Shown here: positions 50,732-62,460 of the stretch, in pieces
How the letters are laid out: each line of letters starts with the position of its first letter
How positions within the stretch are numbered: position 1 is the stretch's first letter
NCBI GenBank assembly: GCA_910890315.1
Contig: CAJVGD010000042.1
Coordinates: 496,001-560,000 of the forward strand
DNA from: Serendipita indica DSM 11827
Lineage: Eukaryota; Basidiomycota; Agaricomycetes; Sebacinales; Serendipitaceae
Length of the DNA stretch: 64,000 bases
Reading direction: 5' to 3'
Translations under genes and position numbers: made by a program
The notes under the pieces: generated by a model
Database searches by the model: none
Told to the model about the DNA's origin: nothing
The model's input: the letters and a program-made list of their open reading frames with translations, nothing else

Positions 50732-52373
50732 ATGCAGAACGCTTCTATCGATTTTCTCGATGTATTGGGCTTCGAGAATCTCAACGTCCTACCTGTAAGT
50801 TTGCGGCTATGCCTGCTCTGTCGTGTGCATGTATCCTAGTCCTCAGCAGCAATTGAGGATGATTTCTTCACATTTCTTGATCTTAGTGGCGACTTCAGCG
50901 ACGGCGCTGGCACTGACCACAGCTCGTCGTTGAATGGGTTCGACCACGGTTTTGGTCATGTAACCCAAGCTCCAAGCATGGAGCCAGTAGAAACAGCCTC
51001 TTCATTATTCTGCATGACCGTTTCTGAATCGCTGCCTACATCTCACGGCTTCCGACAGCAGTCTGCGCCCCCGGACAGCGCATGGGCCGGATTGGGACTC
51101 TCTGGCTCAACGGACCCTATTAATACCGCTACTGCCGAAATAATGTCGACCGATGTTGATCCTCTCTTTCTCCAGCCACCCAACGCCATAGAGAAACCTC
51201 AAACTCCGCTGCCCCCGCCGCTGCCCAACATCAGAGTTCCAGTGGTCTTCTGGAGTCAATTAGTAAGTATAGTTCACGTAGTATTCTCGAAAATCCTAAT
51301 GCGGTTCACAAGCCCAATGCGATGGATCGTCCCTTTACTTGGAGCTTCAACGGTATGCGCACCCACCAAGGAATTGTAGTCATTCCCTCTTCAAGTATCC
51401 AATTCTGCAACCTCTTAAAGTCGCCATTTTCAGAAAACCAACAAGTGATTGCCTATTTCAACTACAAGACGAATACATGGCATGGCCAAGAGGTGGAGGA
51501 ACCCATAATAACAGAAGAGGGACGACCAGTTCTTCTCTGCAATTACCGCATAATAAGTCAGATGTCGGTGGATTGGGACGTTGTCAAGGATCTTACCGAG
51601 TACGAACATCCTTCCTTCCAACGCCACATGGCGCGCGGCCCTACAGACGACGTCGCAGATATGGGTGTGGACCCAAATCTGCTTGCCAAGAGTGTCAATA
51701 AACGTGAGTTCCACTAGGGTCCCCAGTAATATATTAACGTCCACCCTCAGGATTTGACCATCGCTCTGCTCGCAAGGTGACTCACCCCCTTATCATTTGG
51801 ACCTATCATTGACACATTCAGGTGTTGTCTCCGGTGAAAGAAAGTCGCGCCCAGCTAGTCGTTCGGGGTGCTGCGGGGGGCGACAAGAGACGTCGACACC
51901 AACAGAGCCAACCATATCTTCAATCCGCTCCATCTTTGACTTCTCTTGCACCTCCTTTTCTGCCTGCCAGCAGGTCTGCATCACCTGCTAAAGGCGAAGA
52001 CCGATGGTGGGCGAATATAGAAGCCAAAACCATGCTCCATAAAGTCGCCAAATTCGAACGAGACGTGAACACCGACAATGGAGCTAACGCAGAGGGCTCT
52101 GCAGTCCTGGTTCAGTTTCAGAACATGTTCGACAATCCGAATATTTCAAAATCGTCAATGGGGCGAGTTCGGCGCGCAGTCAGGAAGCTGAGCTTCGAAG
52201 AGCTCGAAGAATTCATTTACTTGAGGCCGACAGAACCTTTCAAAACCTTGCATCGGCTTACGTCCAAACGGGATCTCGAAGACAATGGCGGAGTAAATTG
52301 GGATAAGATACTCGAAATTATCGCCGCAGAGTCCGTGACTGCTGCTTGGTTTGACAGTATCCAAGGTCTGTAG
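50732..52373 (+). CDS. Family 1 member c: complete tandem paralogue
   Basis: Five exons, all junctions in frame. Exon 1 is MQNASIDFLDVLGFENLNVL. Exon 2 is strongly acidic and hydrophobic-rich (AIEDDFFTFLDLSGDFSDGA), then Ser/Thr/Pro-rich to VPVVFWSQ. Exon 3 holds the core: RPFTWSFNGMRTHQGIVVIP, SSSIQFCNLL, VIAYFNYKTNTWHGQEVEEP, RPVLLCNYRIISQMSVDWDV. A tiny exon (RFDHRSARK) follows, then a basic, Ser/Pro-rich part (GGDKRRRHQQSQ) and the C-terminal box SSMGRVRRAVRKLSFEELEE, ending DSIQGL. The acidic-aromatic N-terminus looks like a transcription activation domain and the basic parts could bind nucleic acid. A regulatory role is inference only. This is the best-preserved member of the family. 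Confidence 0.72.
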
Positions 52374-55052
52374 ATTCCTCGTCAGCCATTCGATGCTCAT
52401 CGTCAAATCTTATCTCTTCAGACGTAGGAAACAGTGGTGGAAGCCAAAGCTAACTGATGTTGCCTGTCGCCTCTTGTGGGAGTGCAAACTAGTGCATGCT
52501 CGAGCTGTGGAAAATTCGGGCTTGCGACCTAGTCAAATATCGAGACGACCAACTTGGATTCCGTCACATTTGACGATTGTTTCATCAATTCCTCGCTAAT
52601 TTTCTGCATTTTTTATATCAGTCATATTCAGTGTTGCTATCATAAAGGGCCAGAGTGCTATTCGTTGTCGACTCGGGAGATCCATTCTTGTCGACGCGCC
52701 ATCGATCCTAGCCAGTTACGTTACCATTGTGTTTAGTTATCTATGCACTTCTCTGTCACGATTCATCTCCGCTAGCTGAGATAACCATGCAGGTCGGAAA
52801 TGCCATAGTAGAGGCCCGTCTCTTTGTATATAATTGAATGCACGCCTCCTCAGGAGACATATAACCTAATTATAGACATTGCAGAGTCAACTATATTCGG
52901 AGGCCGTGGCTCTTGTACTATAAGATTTCGACGACAGTAAGCGCTAGGTCTGGAAGGCAGCAAGGATCCTTGTGGTTGTAGGGGTTAAGAATGAAGACCG
53001 TATCAAACGTGTCTTAAATAAGTGCGAAAATTTTTGCCCTTCAGGCCACGATCATGCCCACTATCGCGTCGAGGATGCGGTCTTATCTTGACCCCGGACA
53101 AGCATAACGATACATCGCATACTTCTATTATTCAGACACCACGCAAACTGGGTTGAAAATCTAAGTTATGTAAGTCTGTCATTCCGCTTGTGCGGGGATG
53201 AGAGAACTGACCAGAGCAAGAAAGAGCGACGTTGAGACAACCTTGATATCGGAAAGAAGGGGGTTTTAAAGGCGATGAGCCCGAGCAGGCTTCCGAATCT
53301 GGGTCAAGCACGAGAGCTGGCCAACCCGCTCTTCTGGGACTCCGTTCCTTGAGATGTATATATTCAAAGAAAGAGAAGAGCAGAATTTTTCTGAAACGCG
53401 CATTCGGCGGGTCTTAACGCGTGTTTATGACCAGATGAGACCCTGTCCTTGGCGCCAGACAGAAATCGGACCTTATTCCAACACCAAAGTCTCAAAAGGC
53501 CCCCAGAATGCCTATTCGTCATACAAGGTGGGGTACAAGCGGTACGTCAACGTCGGACAGTGTCATCCAAGCGTTTGAATGGTTCAGCCACAAGGCTCTA
53601 GGCGAGTTATTGCTGTATTAGTCGCGTCCCTCTCCGGCGGAGGTCCGAAGCGCCAGCCGCTATTGAGTAAGCGGCGATTAGAAGCTAGGGATCGCGTTGG
53701 TGCTTGAGGTTCGGCTTTTGTGCATGTTATATATCGAGTCCGAATGTCAGCAAGGTCAGGCTACATTCATGAACTACTCATTAGATCTGGTCCACGAAGC
53801 GTCTATCTGATCATTTCGACTCTCATTCAAGGAGTCGGAATTTTGGGATACAGACCTTTAAAGGCCCTAGGGATGGCTGGCTTATAGAATACACTGCTCG
53901 TTAACCGGGTTTGAATTAAAGCGAAACCCCGAGTGCATTCTCGCTCACGCAGATCTCGCGCGTTTCGAAACTGCCAACGCCGATACGAATCGGGTGGAGG
54001 TGAATACGGGCGAGTACAATGTGCTTAGGTCACTCCTTCGGGACACATCTTCACTCATGTTTCAAGATCACCTCATCTTTTGGTAGGGTCATCGGCAATC
54101 GGACACCCTTTATTAGCCATAGGCACCAGCCAAATCAATAGGAAATATTCCAATTTTCAACTAGACCAGAATTTGCTTAAGAAACTTGTCCCGGATTATG
54201 TATCGATACCACCAGGACGCCGATGGGCGTATCGCCTTGGCTATACTGCGTGGCACGACCGTATCTGTCAATCACGAGAGGAAGTCTGTGGCAGAATAAC
54301 GACTCGCGAGCTGTGCGGACGACCAATATCGCGACCAAACTGTCCCGGTCCTTAGTAGCGAAACTCTGTCCGAAACCATTGCCACTTCAGTGCTTTTGCT
54401 GAGATCCACCGACAAAGGTGCCATGGTGAGCACATGGGCCACCAGGTGGCCAACTCTTTGAACACATTCAGAACTTTCGGCACCTGCACGGCCAGGTTTT
54501 GTACTTCAGGGAAAATGGGCACAGAAGCTGGCCAGTCTGGAGTATTTGTTGGTACTAATGCAGCTTTAGGGGCACTCGCAACGTGCAACGCTCGACCGGA
54601 TATCCACATTGGTAGCGAGCGTAAATACGAATTTGACAGGCTCCGCGTGCTGCGATTTATTGCACGATATATGAAAGTAAATGTCTTGTGGGATTCCCTT
54701 GTGCTTGTTGTTCATCAATGCGCGAGCCCTATGAGAGAGCATCCTCTTACATTTGGGGTTCGCGAGTTGATACTTGAAGTCTGATCTAAGATATCTTCGG
54801 AAGAGCTACAGCTTTGAGTGTGCTTTTGTATAGTTGTCCTACGTTAGATTGTGGATAAAGAAGCTTGCTCCCTGCTTCCTCAGGGCTTGCACGGGGCACC
54901 AGCTATATACCGGCTCGCTCAAGGGTTCAATAGTAATGAATCGATTATTTTACGATAAAATACCTCCAAATATCTTTCGTAGCACCGCTCATCGATTTCA
55001 GCAACCTTGGCGCCGGCCTCGGCCAATAATTCGTTACTTACCATCCTGACGG
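52374..55052. other. gene-poor interval
   Basis: About 2.7 kb without a supportable gene. The text CTTGACCCCGGACA at about 53088-53101 also occurs near 19905-19920, which may be a shared short repeat. Nothing else is recognised. Confidence 0.4.
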
Positions 55053-56528
55053 ATGTCCTCGACGTGGAAAAAGAGACTCGCGGCCACTGTTTCACGTAGC
55101 AAAGCAGGAAACAATGACACACCCTCTGCTTCCATTACTCGCGCACCCAACTCGCTTGCTTTCGTCGAAGACAATCCGTTTGTCGACGATGATGCATCAG
55201 AATGGGACCCAATCATCACAGAGGATGTAGTCATACATTTCAAGTATGATGTCGCCAATCCGCCTCAACGGCCAGACCAGCTGGACGTGCCTGCAGACAC
55301 GGGGCCGGTAGGGAGTGGAGACTCCCAATGGACGAGATTTATTTGCATCTCGGATACTCATTGCAATACGTTTGACCTTCCGCAAGGGGACTTCTTGCTA
55401 CATTCTGGAGACCTGACCCATACAGTGAGTACATACCAAGTTTTGTCGGAAAAGAATGATAAGATTTATAGGGAAGAGCGAAACAAGTACAAGGAACAAT
55501 GAAATGGCTCAAATCCCAGCCGCATCCTCATAAAATGTATGACGGTATTGCCAATGGAGAGCGCACGATTGACTGCCCCTAGTATTATTGCGGGAAACCA
55601 CGATGTTTGTTTCAATCTGGTGTCTTCGGTGTCGAAAATAACACATTGACAGCTAACTCTCGACCGTGACTTTTATCTGGAACATGGAAGTCGATGGCAT
55701 CGCCAACAGACCGAGGTATGTCAACCGGAGTCTTTTATCTGGTTCTCATCTCTGGCCCTAGGACGTGGAAGAGATTAAAAAGTTTGTGGAGCCCCAGGGC
55801 GACACGACCTTTCACTACCTGGAATACGAAAATATGACCATTACTGAGGGTGGGGCCACATGGAAAGTATATGGGAGTCCGGTAAATGGTTCAGATTGCC
55901 CGCATCTGCGGCTCTGACGGTTCGTTCAGGGGAGCCCTTGGTTCGGAGGTGAGAAGAGGGAGTTTCGAGGTTTCTGTTAACCAAGGAATAGGATGGGCAT
56001 TCAACTATGAGCAGGGAGAAGCCCCAGGTACGGGTTTGTTTTGTTGGGATTCGGCTTCTCACAGTTTGCCAGAACTGGTCAGCAGGATTCCGGACGATAC
56101 GGATATCCTGTCCGTAGCATTCTCCCCTCATGACCCTTCCTAAGACTTTCTATAGACTTACTCATGGGCCTCCCTCTGGAATCCTTGACGAGACGACGCA
56201 GGGGCAAGAGTGGGATGTCGCGAGCTCTGGAAGAAAGTACAGTCAGTCCGACCCAAAATCCATGTCTTTGGCCATATCCACGAAGCAAGAGGAGCTGTCG
56301 TCAAATACTGGGACGAGGAAGATGCGACTGGAACACCCGTGACCGGAGACCTAGGCCAGAGGCGATTCACCGTGTTTGTCAACGCCGCAACATATCCGAC
56401 ATACAAGCATCCGAGAGATACAGGTGACATCATCTTCTCTTGTTGCGGCGTATCTAACATCTGGACAGAGCAAAGGGACAGAAGGATATCATTACCCAGC
56501 CATCATTGTCGATATACGGAGCGAATAA
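55053..56528 (+). pseudogene. calcineurin-like metallophosphoesterase with one frame break
   Basis: A multi-exon gene of the MPPED/metallophosphatase type, with about nine introns of 45-50 nt. Metal-binding motifs appear in order: FICISDTHCNTFDLPQGDFL, LHSGDLTHT, IIAGNHD, LTHGPPSGILDE and IHVFGHIHEARG. Also visible are TLDRDFYLEHGSRWHRQTED, VEEIKKFVEPQGDTTFHYLE, WFGGWAFNYEQGEAPELVSR, FTVFVNAATYP and the end YPAIIVDIRSE (stop 56526-56528). At about 56208-56213 the frame shifts: QGQE is followed, one base out of register, by GCRELWKKVQS. No intron can absorb this. The other exons are in perfect phase, so the lesion is recent or a base error. The N-terminal 60 residues are Ser/Asn-rich. Confidence 0.75.
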
Positions 56529-56609
56529 CTTTATTGACCATTAACAACGCAGTGCACTTCACTTGCCCGCTACGAGATTGAGCACGACAAAATATGGGCA
56601 CCTGCTCAG

Positions 56610-57062
56610 CTAGAGACATGGCTTTGATAGGCGATGTAACCCGGAGAATTCGCTGTTGCCCTCCAAGATCAGCTCAGATATCGAAGGAGGTGACTGGCTT
56701 ACCCGCTCTGGACACTCCATTGCGGCTCAAAGACTATCCATGAAGGCATCAATGCACCTGAAGAGGTAGTGTTGTAGTGACTTACACTCGTGGACGACTG
56801 AGCTAGCCTCGCTGTGGGTTTGGCAAGGAGCAGGCGGTCTATGGTCTGTCCCCGGGGGGTGAGTCGATTGGGTAAGTACTGTCACGACATTGATGACAGG
56901 TTCTTGTGAGTGCACCTGCATGGCATTTGGTGTGACTACTTTAGCGGTAGAGACGTCTATCACCGGAGGAGCACCTGCCTGGATAGGGGTCTGGAGAGTC
57001 GTTGCGGACGTGGCTTGGGCGACTGGGGACGCGTTGTTATCACCCGTGTTTGGGGAAGACAT
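56610..57062 (-). CDS. Family 2 member A: small Pro/Thr/Ser-rich tandem paralogue
   Basis: Three exons. The first, from the ATG at 57060-57062 (MSSPNTGDNNASPVAQ), is low-complexity (TSATTLQTPIQAGAPP, THPPGTDHRPPAPC) and ends VVHE plus one base. The second encodes FFEPQWSVQSG and the third EFSGLHRLSKPCL. Splice phases (1 then 2) match the other three members. No signal peptide or membrane segment is seen. The open frame continues upstream to 57356 (MEDYAGFSNGLPDP), so a longer N-terminus is possible, but that part has no counterpart in the other copies. Function unknown. It is the most divergent copy and the one nearest the phosphoesterase gene (82 bp, tail to tail). Confidence 0.6.
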
Positions 57063-58580
57063 TGGCGGCTTTGCGACTTGAAGGCACAAAGAGGATTGAT
57101 GTGGGGACTTTTTAAGGAGAGAAGTATTATTAGAGGGCTCGGATTTTGGAGAATTCGTGGCGCGGAATGCTAGATAGCCGTAGTCAATCGGCAAGGAGAT
57201 AAACGTGGTAAGCTTCCTTGGCGGATCATTGGTGCGAAGCAGAATTGACCGAAGTTTATAGGTACATCCCGACATCTCGCGAGGTCCGATGCGACAGTTG
57301 AGTATCGAGATGATTGGGTCAGGTAAACCGTTTGAGAAGCCGGCATAATCTTCCAAATATCCGAAATAGACCGCTTTTATGTGTGTGCTTGTTCTCTCAT
57401 CAACGGCATTCAGCGCCCGTCTAGTCGTCGTGCAATGTCTGGCGGATTTCGATGCGGTCCGTAGGCAATACAGGATATCCGAATTGGAGGTATCGTTTTA
57501 AGCTTTCCTGTCTCACAGCGCACCTTGCTGGTCGGATGGTGTCCCCTCTATTTACTTGACCCCTTCCTTTCATGGGCATTTTATTGGCGGTCACCCTCCC
57601 TTGCCATGCACGCGGAGATATGGTGCCCGCCATCATACTATCTTATGATCCGGGCTGGTTTGTGGCAACGAGGACCGCAGATAATGGCCCTACAGGTTGA
57701 AGCGGATATGGGGATCGGCCACTCAAGGAAACGGTTATCAGTTGGCTGGCTGTATCTTCCTATTCGGATACAGATACTCTATCATCTCCATCTCCAATCG
57801 CTCTGGACGGAAGAATAACTACAGCACGTTTACCGTTCACCGAAGCGTTGATAATGACCACTGACGGCCATTTAGACTCTTATATACCTGCAAGACTTTC
57901 GCCATTTATCTTCCACGTCATCAAGATATAGCTCTATATGCCTACCATTCACGGAGGCCACAGCAGTTGACAAAGGCAATCCCGAATTGCATCTCACAGC
58001 AATCAATTGGCTCAACGTCATGTTATCTTAAATAATTGACTTAGATAAAATCGAACCTAGGCCATTGGACGCGATGTGGAGCGCCTGGACCAGCAAACGA
58101 ACACGGTACACTTCAGACCTTCTGTGTGAGTCGAGCCCACCCCTCAGTCCTTCAGGGTAGCATACTGGCTCTAAGCGAGATACGCGAAAGCTCAAAGCAA
58201 GGCTACAATGGATTCAATCTCGCCTCACAAGTCGCTCCCTCGCAGGCTATTCTCATGTCGACTACACACAGCGCGGACTATACTCGCCGTTATTGAAATG
58301 CAATCACACACAAGCTCCAAGTACATCATCATATCACCCAATCATTGACATTCAATGCATCAAGCATTCTTCGCCTGCAGCAACGTAACCCACTCGCAAA
58401 TATCGAGATACAAGTGAGTACGTCTTCTTATTACAGCCTGTCTGATAGCGGGATGGAGGAATGTAACACGTAACATTGTACGAGATATCGTTTCGACATA
58501 CGAGGAGGATGACTTTGGTTCGGTACGCTCAGCACAAAACGACAAACAAGACGTGCATCCTCCAACTTAACCCACTCAAG
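57063..58580. other. spacer of the Family 2 array
   Basis: 1.5 kb between members A and C (C lies upstream). The part about 57880-58160 resembles 59975-60180 in the next spacer (shared CACAGCAGTT.ACAAA.GCA and ATTGGACGCGA). The part 58330-58460 resembles 60430-60560 (GCAGCAACG, then TACGTC.TCT). No gene is supported in it. Confidence 0.5.
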
Positions 58581-59161
58581 TTAGAAGAAAGGCTCCGGGG
58601 ACCGATGGAAACCGGAGAATGCGCTATGGCATCCCGAGGTCAGTAAGGCATGGCCGGCACCTAGGACTTGGCTTACCTGTTCTGGCCGTTCCATAGAGGC
58701 TCAACGACTACTCGAGGACGCGTTAATGTAACAAAAAAGGCGGGTGAAGTGGAGAGGCATACATTCGAGCGTGGTTGGATCAACCTCGCTATGGTTCCAA
58801 TGCGGGACGGGAGCCCCGTCATTTGTCGTGGGGGACTGAGACGACTGGCTCGGTGGTGCCGCTGCATCGTTGATTGTGGTCTCTTGTGGTTGCGTCTGCG
58901 CAGCATCGGGTGCGACGATGACGGCAGCTGGGGGATGGGCGACCTGGGGATCTCCAGCTTGGGTAGGGGCATCTCCAGACTTTACGGACGTGATTTCAGT
59001 GACTGAAGTTGTTTCGGAACCTACAGGGACTGGCTGAGCACTGGCATGAGGAGCGAGGGTTTCGTGGGCGGCGTTGTCTGTAGCGAGCGAAATGGGACGT
59101 TAGCTCGGTCTGCTCCTCGTCTTCGCATCGAGTAGAGTACGTACTTCGCGGCGTAGACATG
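58581..59161 (-). CDS. Family 2 member C: small Pro/Thr/Ala-rich tandem paralogue
   Basis: Four exons. The first (ATG 59159-59161) gives MSTPR plus one base; the second runs NNAAHETLAPHASAQPVPVG, VTEITSVKSGDAPTQAGDPQ, QPQETTINDAAAPPSQSSQS, HWNHSEVDPTTLE. The third is FVEPLWNGQNS and the last AFSGFHRSPEPFF, stopping at 58581-58583. Exon order and phases match members A, B and D. The protein is about 150 residues and the longest certain member. It has no recognised domain; composition is that of a disordered protein. The second intron found in B and D is absent here: exons 2 and 3 of B correspond to one exon. Confidence 0.65.
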
Positions 59162-60667
59162 GTAGAGTTGAGATTGAAGATGGTTGGGTAAGGATCCGTT
59201 AGTCTTATATCTTGCTTGGATAGTCTATCCAGGTTGATACGACACGCAATGTATGTCCGTTTTTCGATGGTTTGGAGCGCCGACGAGAGCGCGGCACCTA
59301 ACTGGCGCCCGAAACCGCTCTCCTCTCGTTTGCATTGATGGCGCTCAGCGCCTGAAGTGTAAGCGCCTTCCAAAAAGAGCAGTGCACTATTGGTCGGAAA
59401 CCTAAGATTAAAGTAAGGAACCGTTCTCGAATTGGCTTGCTTTCTCCCGGTTTTTGCGATACTGCATATGCTTAGAAGCGCCTAGATTATAGTTGAGGTT
59501 GCTACTGGACGGTCGCCCCCAGATGGTCCGCGTTTCAATCCGCCTCCTGGGCTATGGGGCGCAGATGTGGACACACCCCCTATGCGGAGTTACGTGGCCC
59601 AAACTCACCTCTGACAAGTCACCAGCGATACTTGATATACAAATATAGCCCGTGGACATTAAAAGGTACATACAACAAAATGTCTTATTTATACGTTCTC
59701 CCCATAGCCACTGGCCAGGGTTAGGTTGAGGTGGGTAACAATCCTTGTCGCCAACTCAATCGGCACATTATCCCCTCTTGCCGTCCACATGGAACTCTGA
59801 AGGTTGAATTTGTGCCTTGTTGTTTGGATCTCTCTGCAGGTCGCGAGAAGGTTCAGATAGCTCTACAGGGAGTGCTCGTTGTCACTTCTTTCACCTTACT
59901 CGACTCGAACTTACAGCAGCACCTGTCATTTACCGGAGCGCTAGAAATGATCATGTCGGCTCTTGGAACTATGTAAAACTTCCAGTTATCCTGCACACTT
60001 TCAACACGCGCGCCTGCTCGGAAGTCACAGCAGTTTACAAAAGCAGTCCCAAATCACATCTCACGACCTATTGAATCGAATGCATACACGATCCAGAGAC
60101 GATTGAAACAAGCAAGGCTATTGGACGCGACATGGAAGTCCTAAGCCAACAAACGAACGTCGTCGCGATTACTCTGGAAAGCTGCGTTCAGAGCATCTTG
60201 TGACTTGTAACCGGCATAAAAGCCGGAAACTCACGTACGCCAGCCTCGTACCCAGCATGATCGTACACTAGCGACTTCGAGGACTCCAATGATCGAATTG
60301 AGAATGTATGTAATGGAATCTACTTTGTCCCGCTAATCACACGACCGTAGCCTCTCCCAAACAGAAAGGCACGCGCACTATCCTTAGCGTTATCGACATG
60401 CAATTACCGAGGCGCTCCAACTCGATCATTATTTCACACGAGTATTGAAACTCGAGACATGAAGCATTTATGTCTTTCCAGCTGCAGCAACGCCCGACCC
60501 ACGAGTAGGTACGTCGTCTGTATCCCGACGTATCTGGTATCTAACAGAAAGCGGAATAACGACATTATGATGGTCGATACACAAAGTAAATGACACAAGT
60601 GCAAGATGCCCAGCTCTCGAGTTGCAAGGTTGAACACGACAAACACGAGGACTTGGAGCCACCCAAG
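59162..60667. other. spacer of the Family 2 array
   Basis: 1.5 kb between members C and B. Large parts are related to the neighbouring spacers (see findings). The stretch 60494-60720 is closely similar to 63380-63600. A plus-strand open frame at 59731-59976 is not supported as a gene. Confidence 0.5.
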
Positions 60668-61188
60668 CTAGCAGAATGGCTTGGAGGAACGGATGAAACC
60701 GGAGAATGTGCTGTGACGTCCCGAGATCAGCAATGTCATGCGCGACGGCGACGACGACGAGGAGGGCTTACCCGTTCGGACCGTTCCGTTGCGGCTCGAC
60801 AACTACGTGTGTGGATTCATCAGTGTAGGGGAAAGGAGGGGTCAGGTGAGAACGTACACTCGTCGGTGGTCGCAGGGCCATGGAAGTGCATAGGCGTGGG
60901 CGGCTGCGGCGGTTGCGGTGGTGGGCCATTGTTGGTGATTGGAACTTGTACGGGAACTTGGGGTGGATTTGATCCGGGGGGAGTGAGATTGGGAGCGGGG
61001 CCGGTAGGAGGAGGAGCGTGGGCCGAGGTCGATTGGGAGACTTAGAGGAGGTCAGTCAGATATTCCCGAAGAGAGTTCAATCATTCACCAGCAGCGTTGT
61101 CTAGAGCGAGCGAAATGGATGGCATCAGCTTGGTCTCGTCGTCGTCGTCGTCCCCTCTCGAGGTATGCTTACTTGGAGTAGCAGACAT
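60668..61188 (-). CDS. Family 2 member B: small Pro-rich tandem paralogue
   Basis: Five exons: MSATP plus one base (ATG 61186-61188); NNAA plus one base; VSQSTSAHAPPPTGPAPNLT through PPPQPPQPPTPMHFHGPATT to DE plus one base; FVEPQRNGPNG; TFSGFIRSSKPFC (stop 60668-60670). All introns are 45-65 nt GT..AG. The phases agree with C and D. The protein is about 100 residues, a third of them proline. Where other copies have W in EPQWNG, this copy has R. Function unknown. Exon 1 sits 40-60 nt before a GAC-repeat stretch in intron 1. Confidence 0.68.
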
Positions 61189-61961
61189 GGGAGAGATGAA
61201 GTTGGGATACAGAGGCTTGAGGAAGGAGCTCGAATTTATAGGCCCGTTCACGAACCGAGCCATAGCCGCGCGAACTGCTCAGTCGAATACGTGAACTGAC
61301 TGCTGCTGTCATGTACAGCCCCCTTTTTAGAGAGTTATATTGTTGATCATTCAATCTCCGCAAAGGCCTCGAATTTGGCCGTTGGTCAAAGGGGGAGTTG
61401 TCCTTCCTGATATGACTTTCGCCAGATGTCCGCTTGCCTGTTAGTCACTCCACCCTCACCGACGGCAGTGATAGTGATCGGGACATGTGTATTTTGGGGT
61501 GTTTTGCTGCCCGCACTTTCTTCACATTTGCAATGTTGCCAAGAGGTGGCAGCACGGGCCTGACTGATGACAATTTTTTGAACCCGACCTTGATGGCACG
61601 TAATGGCACCCGCCATGCAACCCCCAGTTCGGAATGTCAATTTCGCGCTGCCTTGTTTATTTGGGCTGGTCTGTGGGGCCATAATGGACAGGTGGTCCGG
61701 CAGTCATGAAACGCTGCGACTACAGGATCATGGGACGTAGTTCCCTTTCTCTATTCAAAACATACATGCATGATTTGAGTCTTGGAATGCTCGTTTCCTA
61801 CAAGTCAGGGCTCGGCTTGACGCACCAGCGCGTGTGTTATTCACTAGAGTACCCTAAACGATTACTGGCACCGCCCATCCTTCCCGTCTTTCAAATTTGG
61901 TGAATTACTCCTTTGCACCCGAAAGGCAGACACTGACGTCCATGCCTTTCCGTAGCCGACA
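61189..61961. other. upstream region of Family 2 member B
   Basis: 773 bp with the presumed promoter of member B. Short frames on both strands look like chance. No TATA box was confirmed. Confidence 0.4.
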
Positions 61962-62460
61962 ATGGCTCTACGCCACTCCTACGGCTTTCTGCTGATCTAT
62001 GGAGCATGGTATCGAGTGCCATATCTGTCCGTGATAGCTCAGTCAGGGCATTGGTCTGCAGAGACTGGAATCGGATCTGGTGCGACACGCCGAGGATCTG
62101 GAGAAGAATCCTCTTGTCGGCGGATACTACACCAGATCCATTCTGTACCGGCAGGTTTGTCCAAGAAGACTGTCGACGGCACCTTGAGACGTGCCGGTGC
62201 CAATTCTACTCGAGCCTACCCTGGCCGCAGATCTCGGTGACGAAAGGCACGAGTTTCCGAAGCCAGGTGTTCAGATTTTTACACTGTCAAGGCCCCCTCT
62301 CAATGATCACGTTCTCATCTAACACTTGGACCTGGTCAAGCTCCCCCTCGGAGGCGTCTTTGAACAAGGCAACCTCACGAGCCTCAAATCTTTCATGATC
62401 GCGTCAGAGTACCCAGTCGGCTTGCTCTACAAACCGCTAAGAGGGCGATACAGTTAACAG
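61962..62460 (+). pseudogene. F-box/LRR-like gene remnant
   Basis: The plus strand reads LLRLSADLWSMVSSAISVRD, then SVRALVCRDWNRIWCDTPRI and WRRILLSADTTPDPFCTGRF. This fits the fungal F-box pattern (ALVCRDWNRIW..TPR.WRRI). Further on, leucine-rich text appears in another frame (HLDLVKLPLGGVFEQGNLTS, LKSFMIASEYPVG), so at least one frame change separates the two parts. No proper start and no complete LRR region follow. It is probably a broken copy of a large, repeatedly duplicated F-box family, lodged in the Family 2 array. A short true gene with introns cannot be excluded. Confidence 0.5.
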
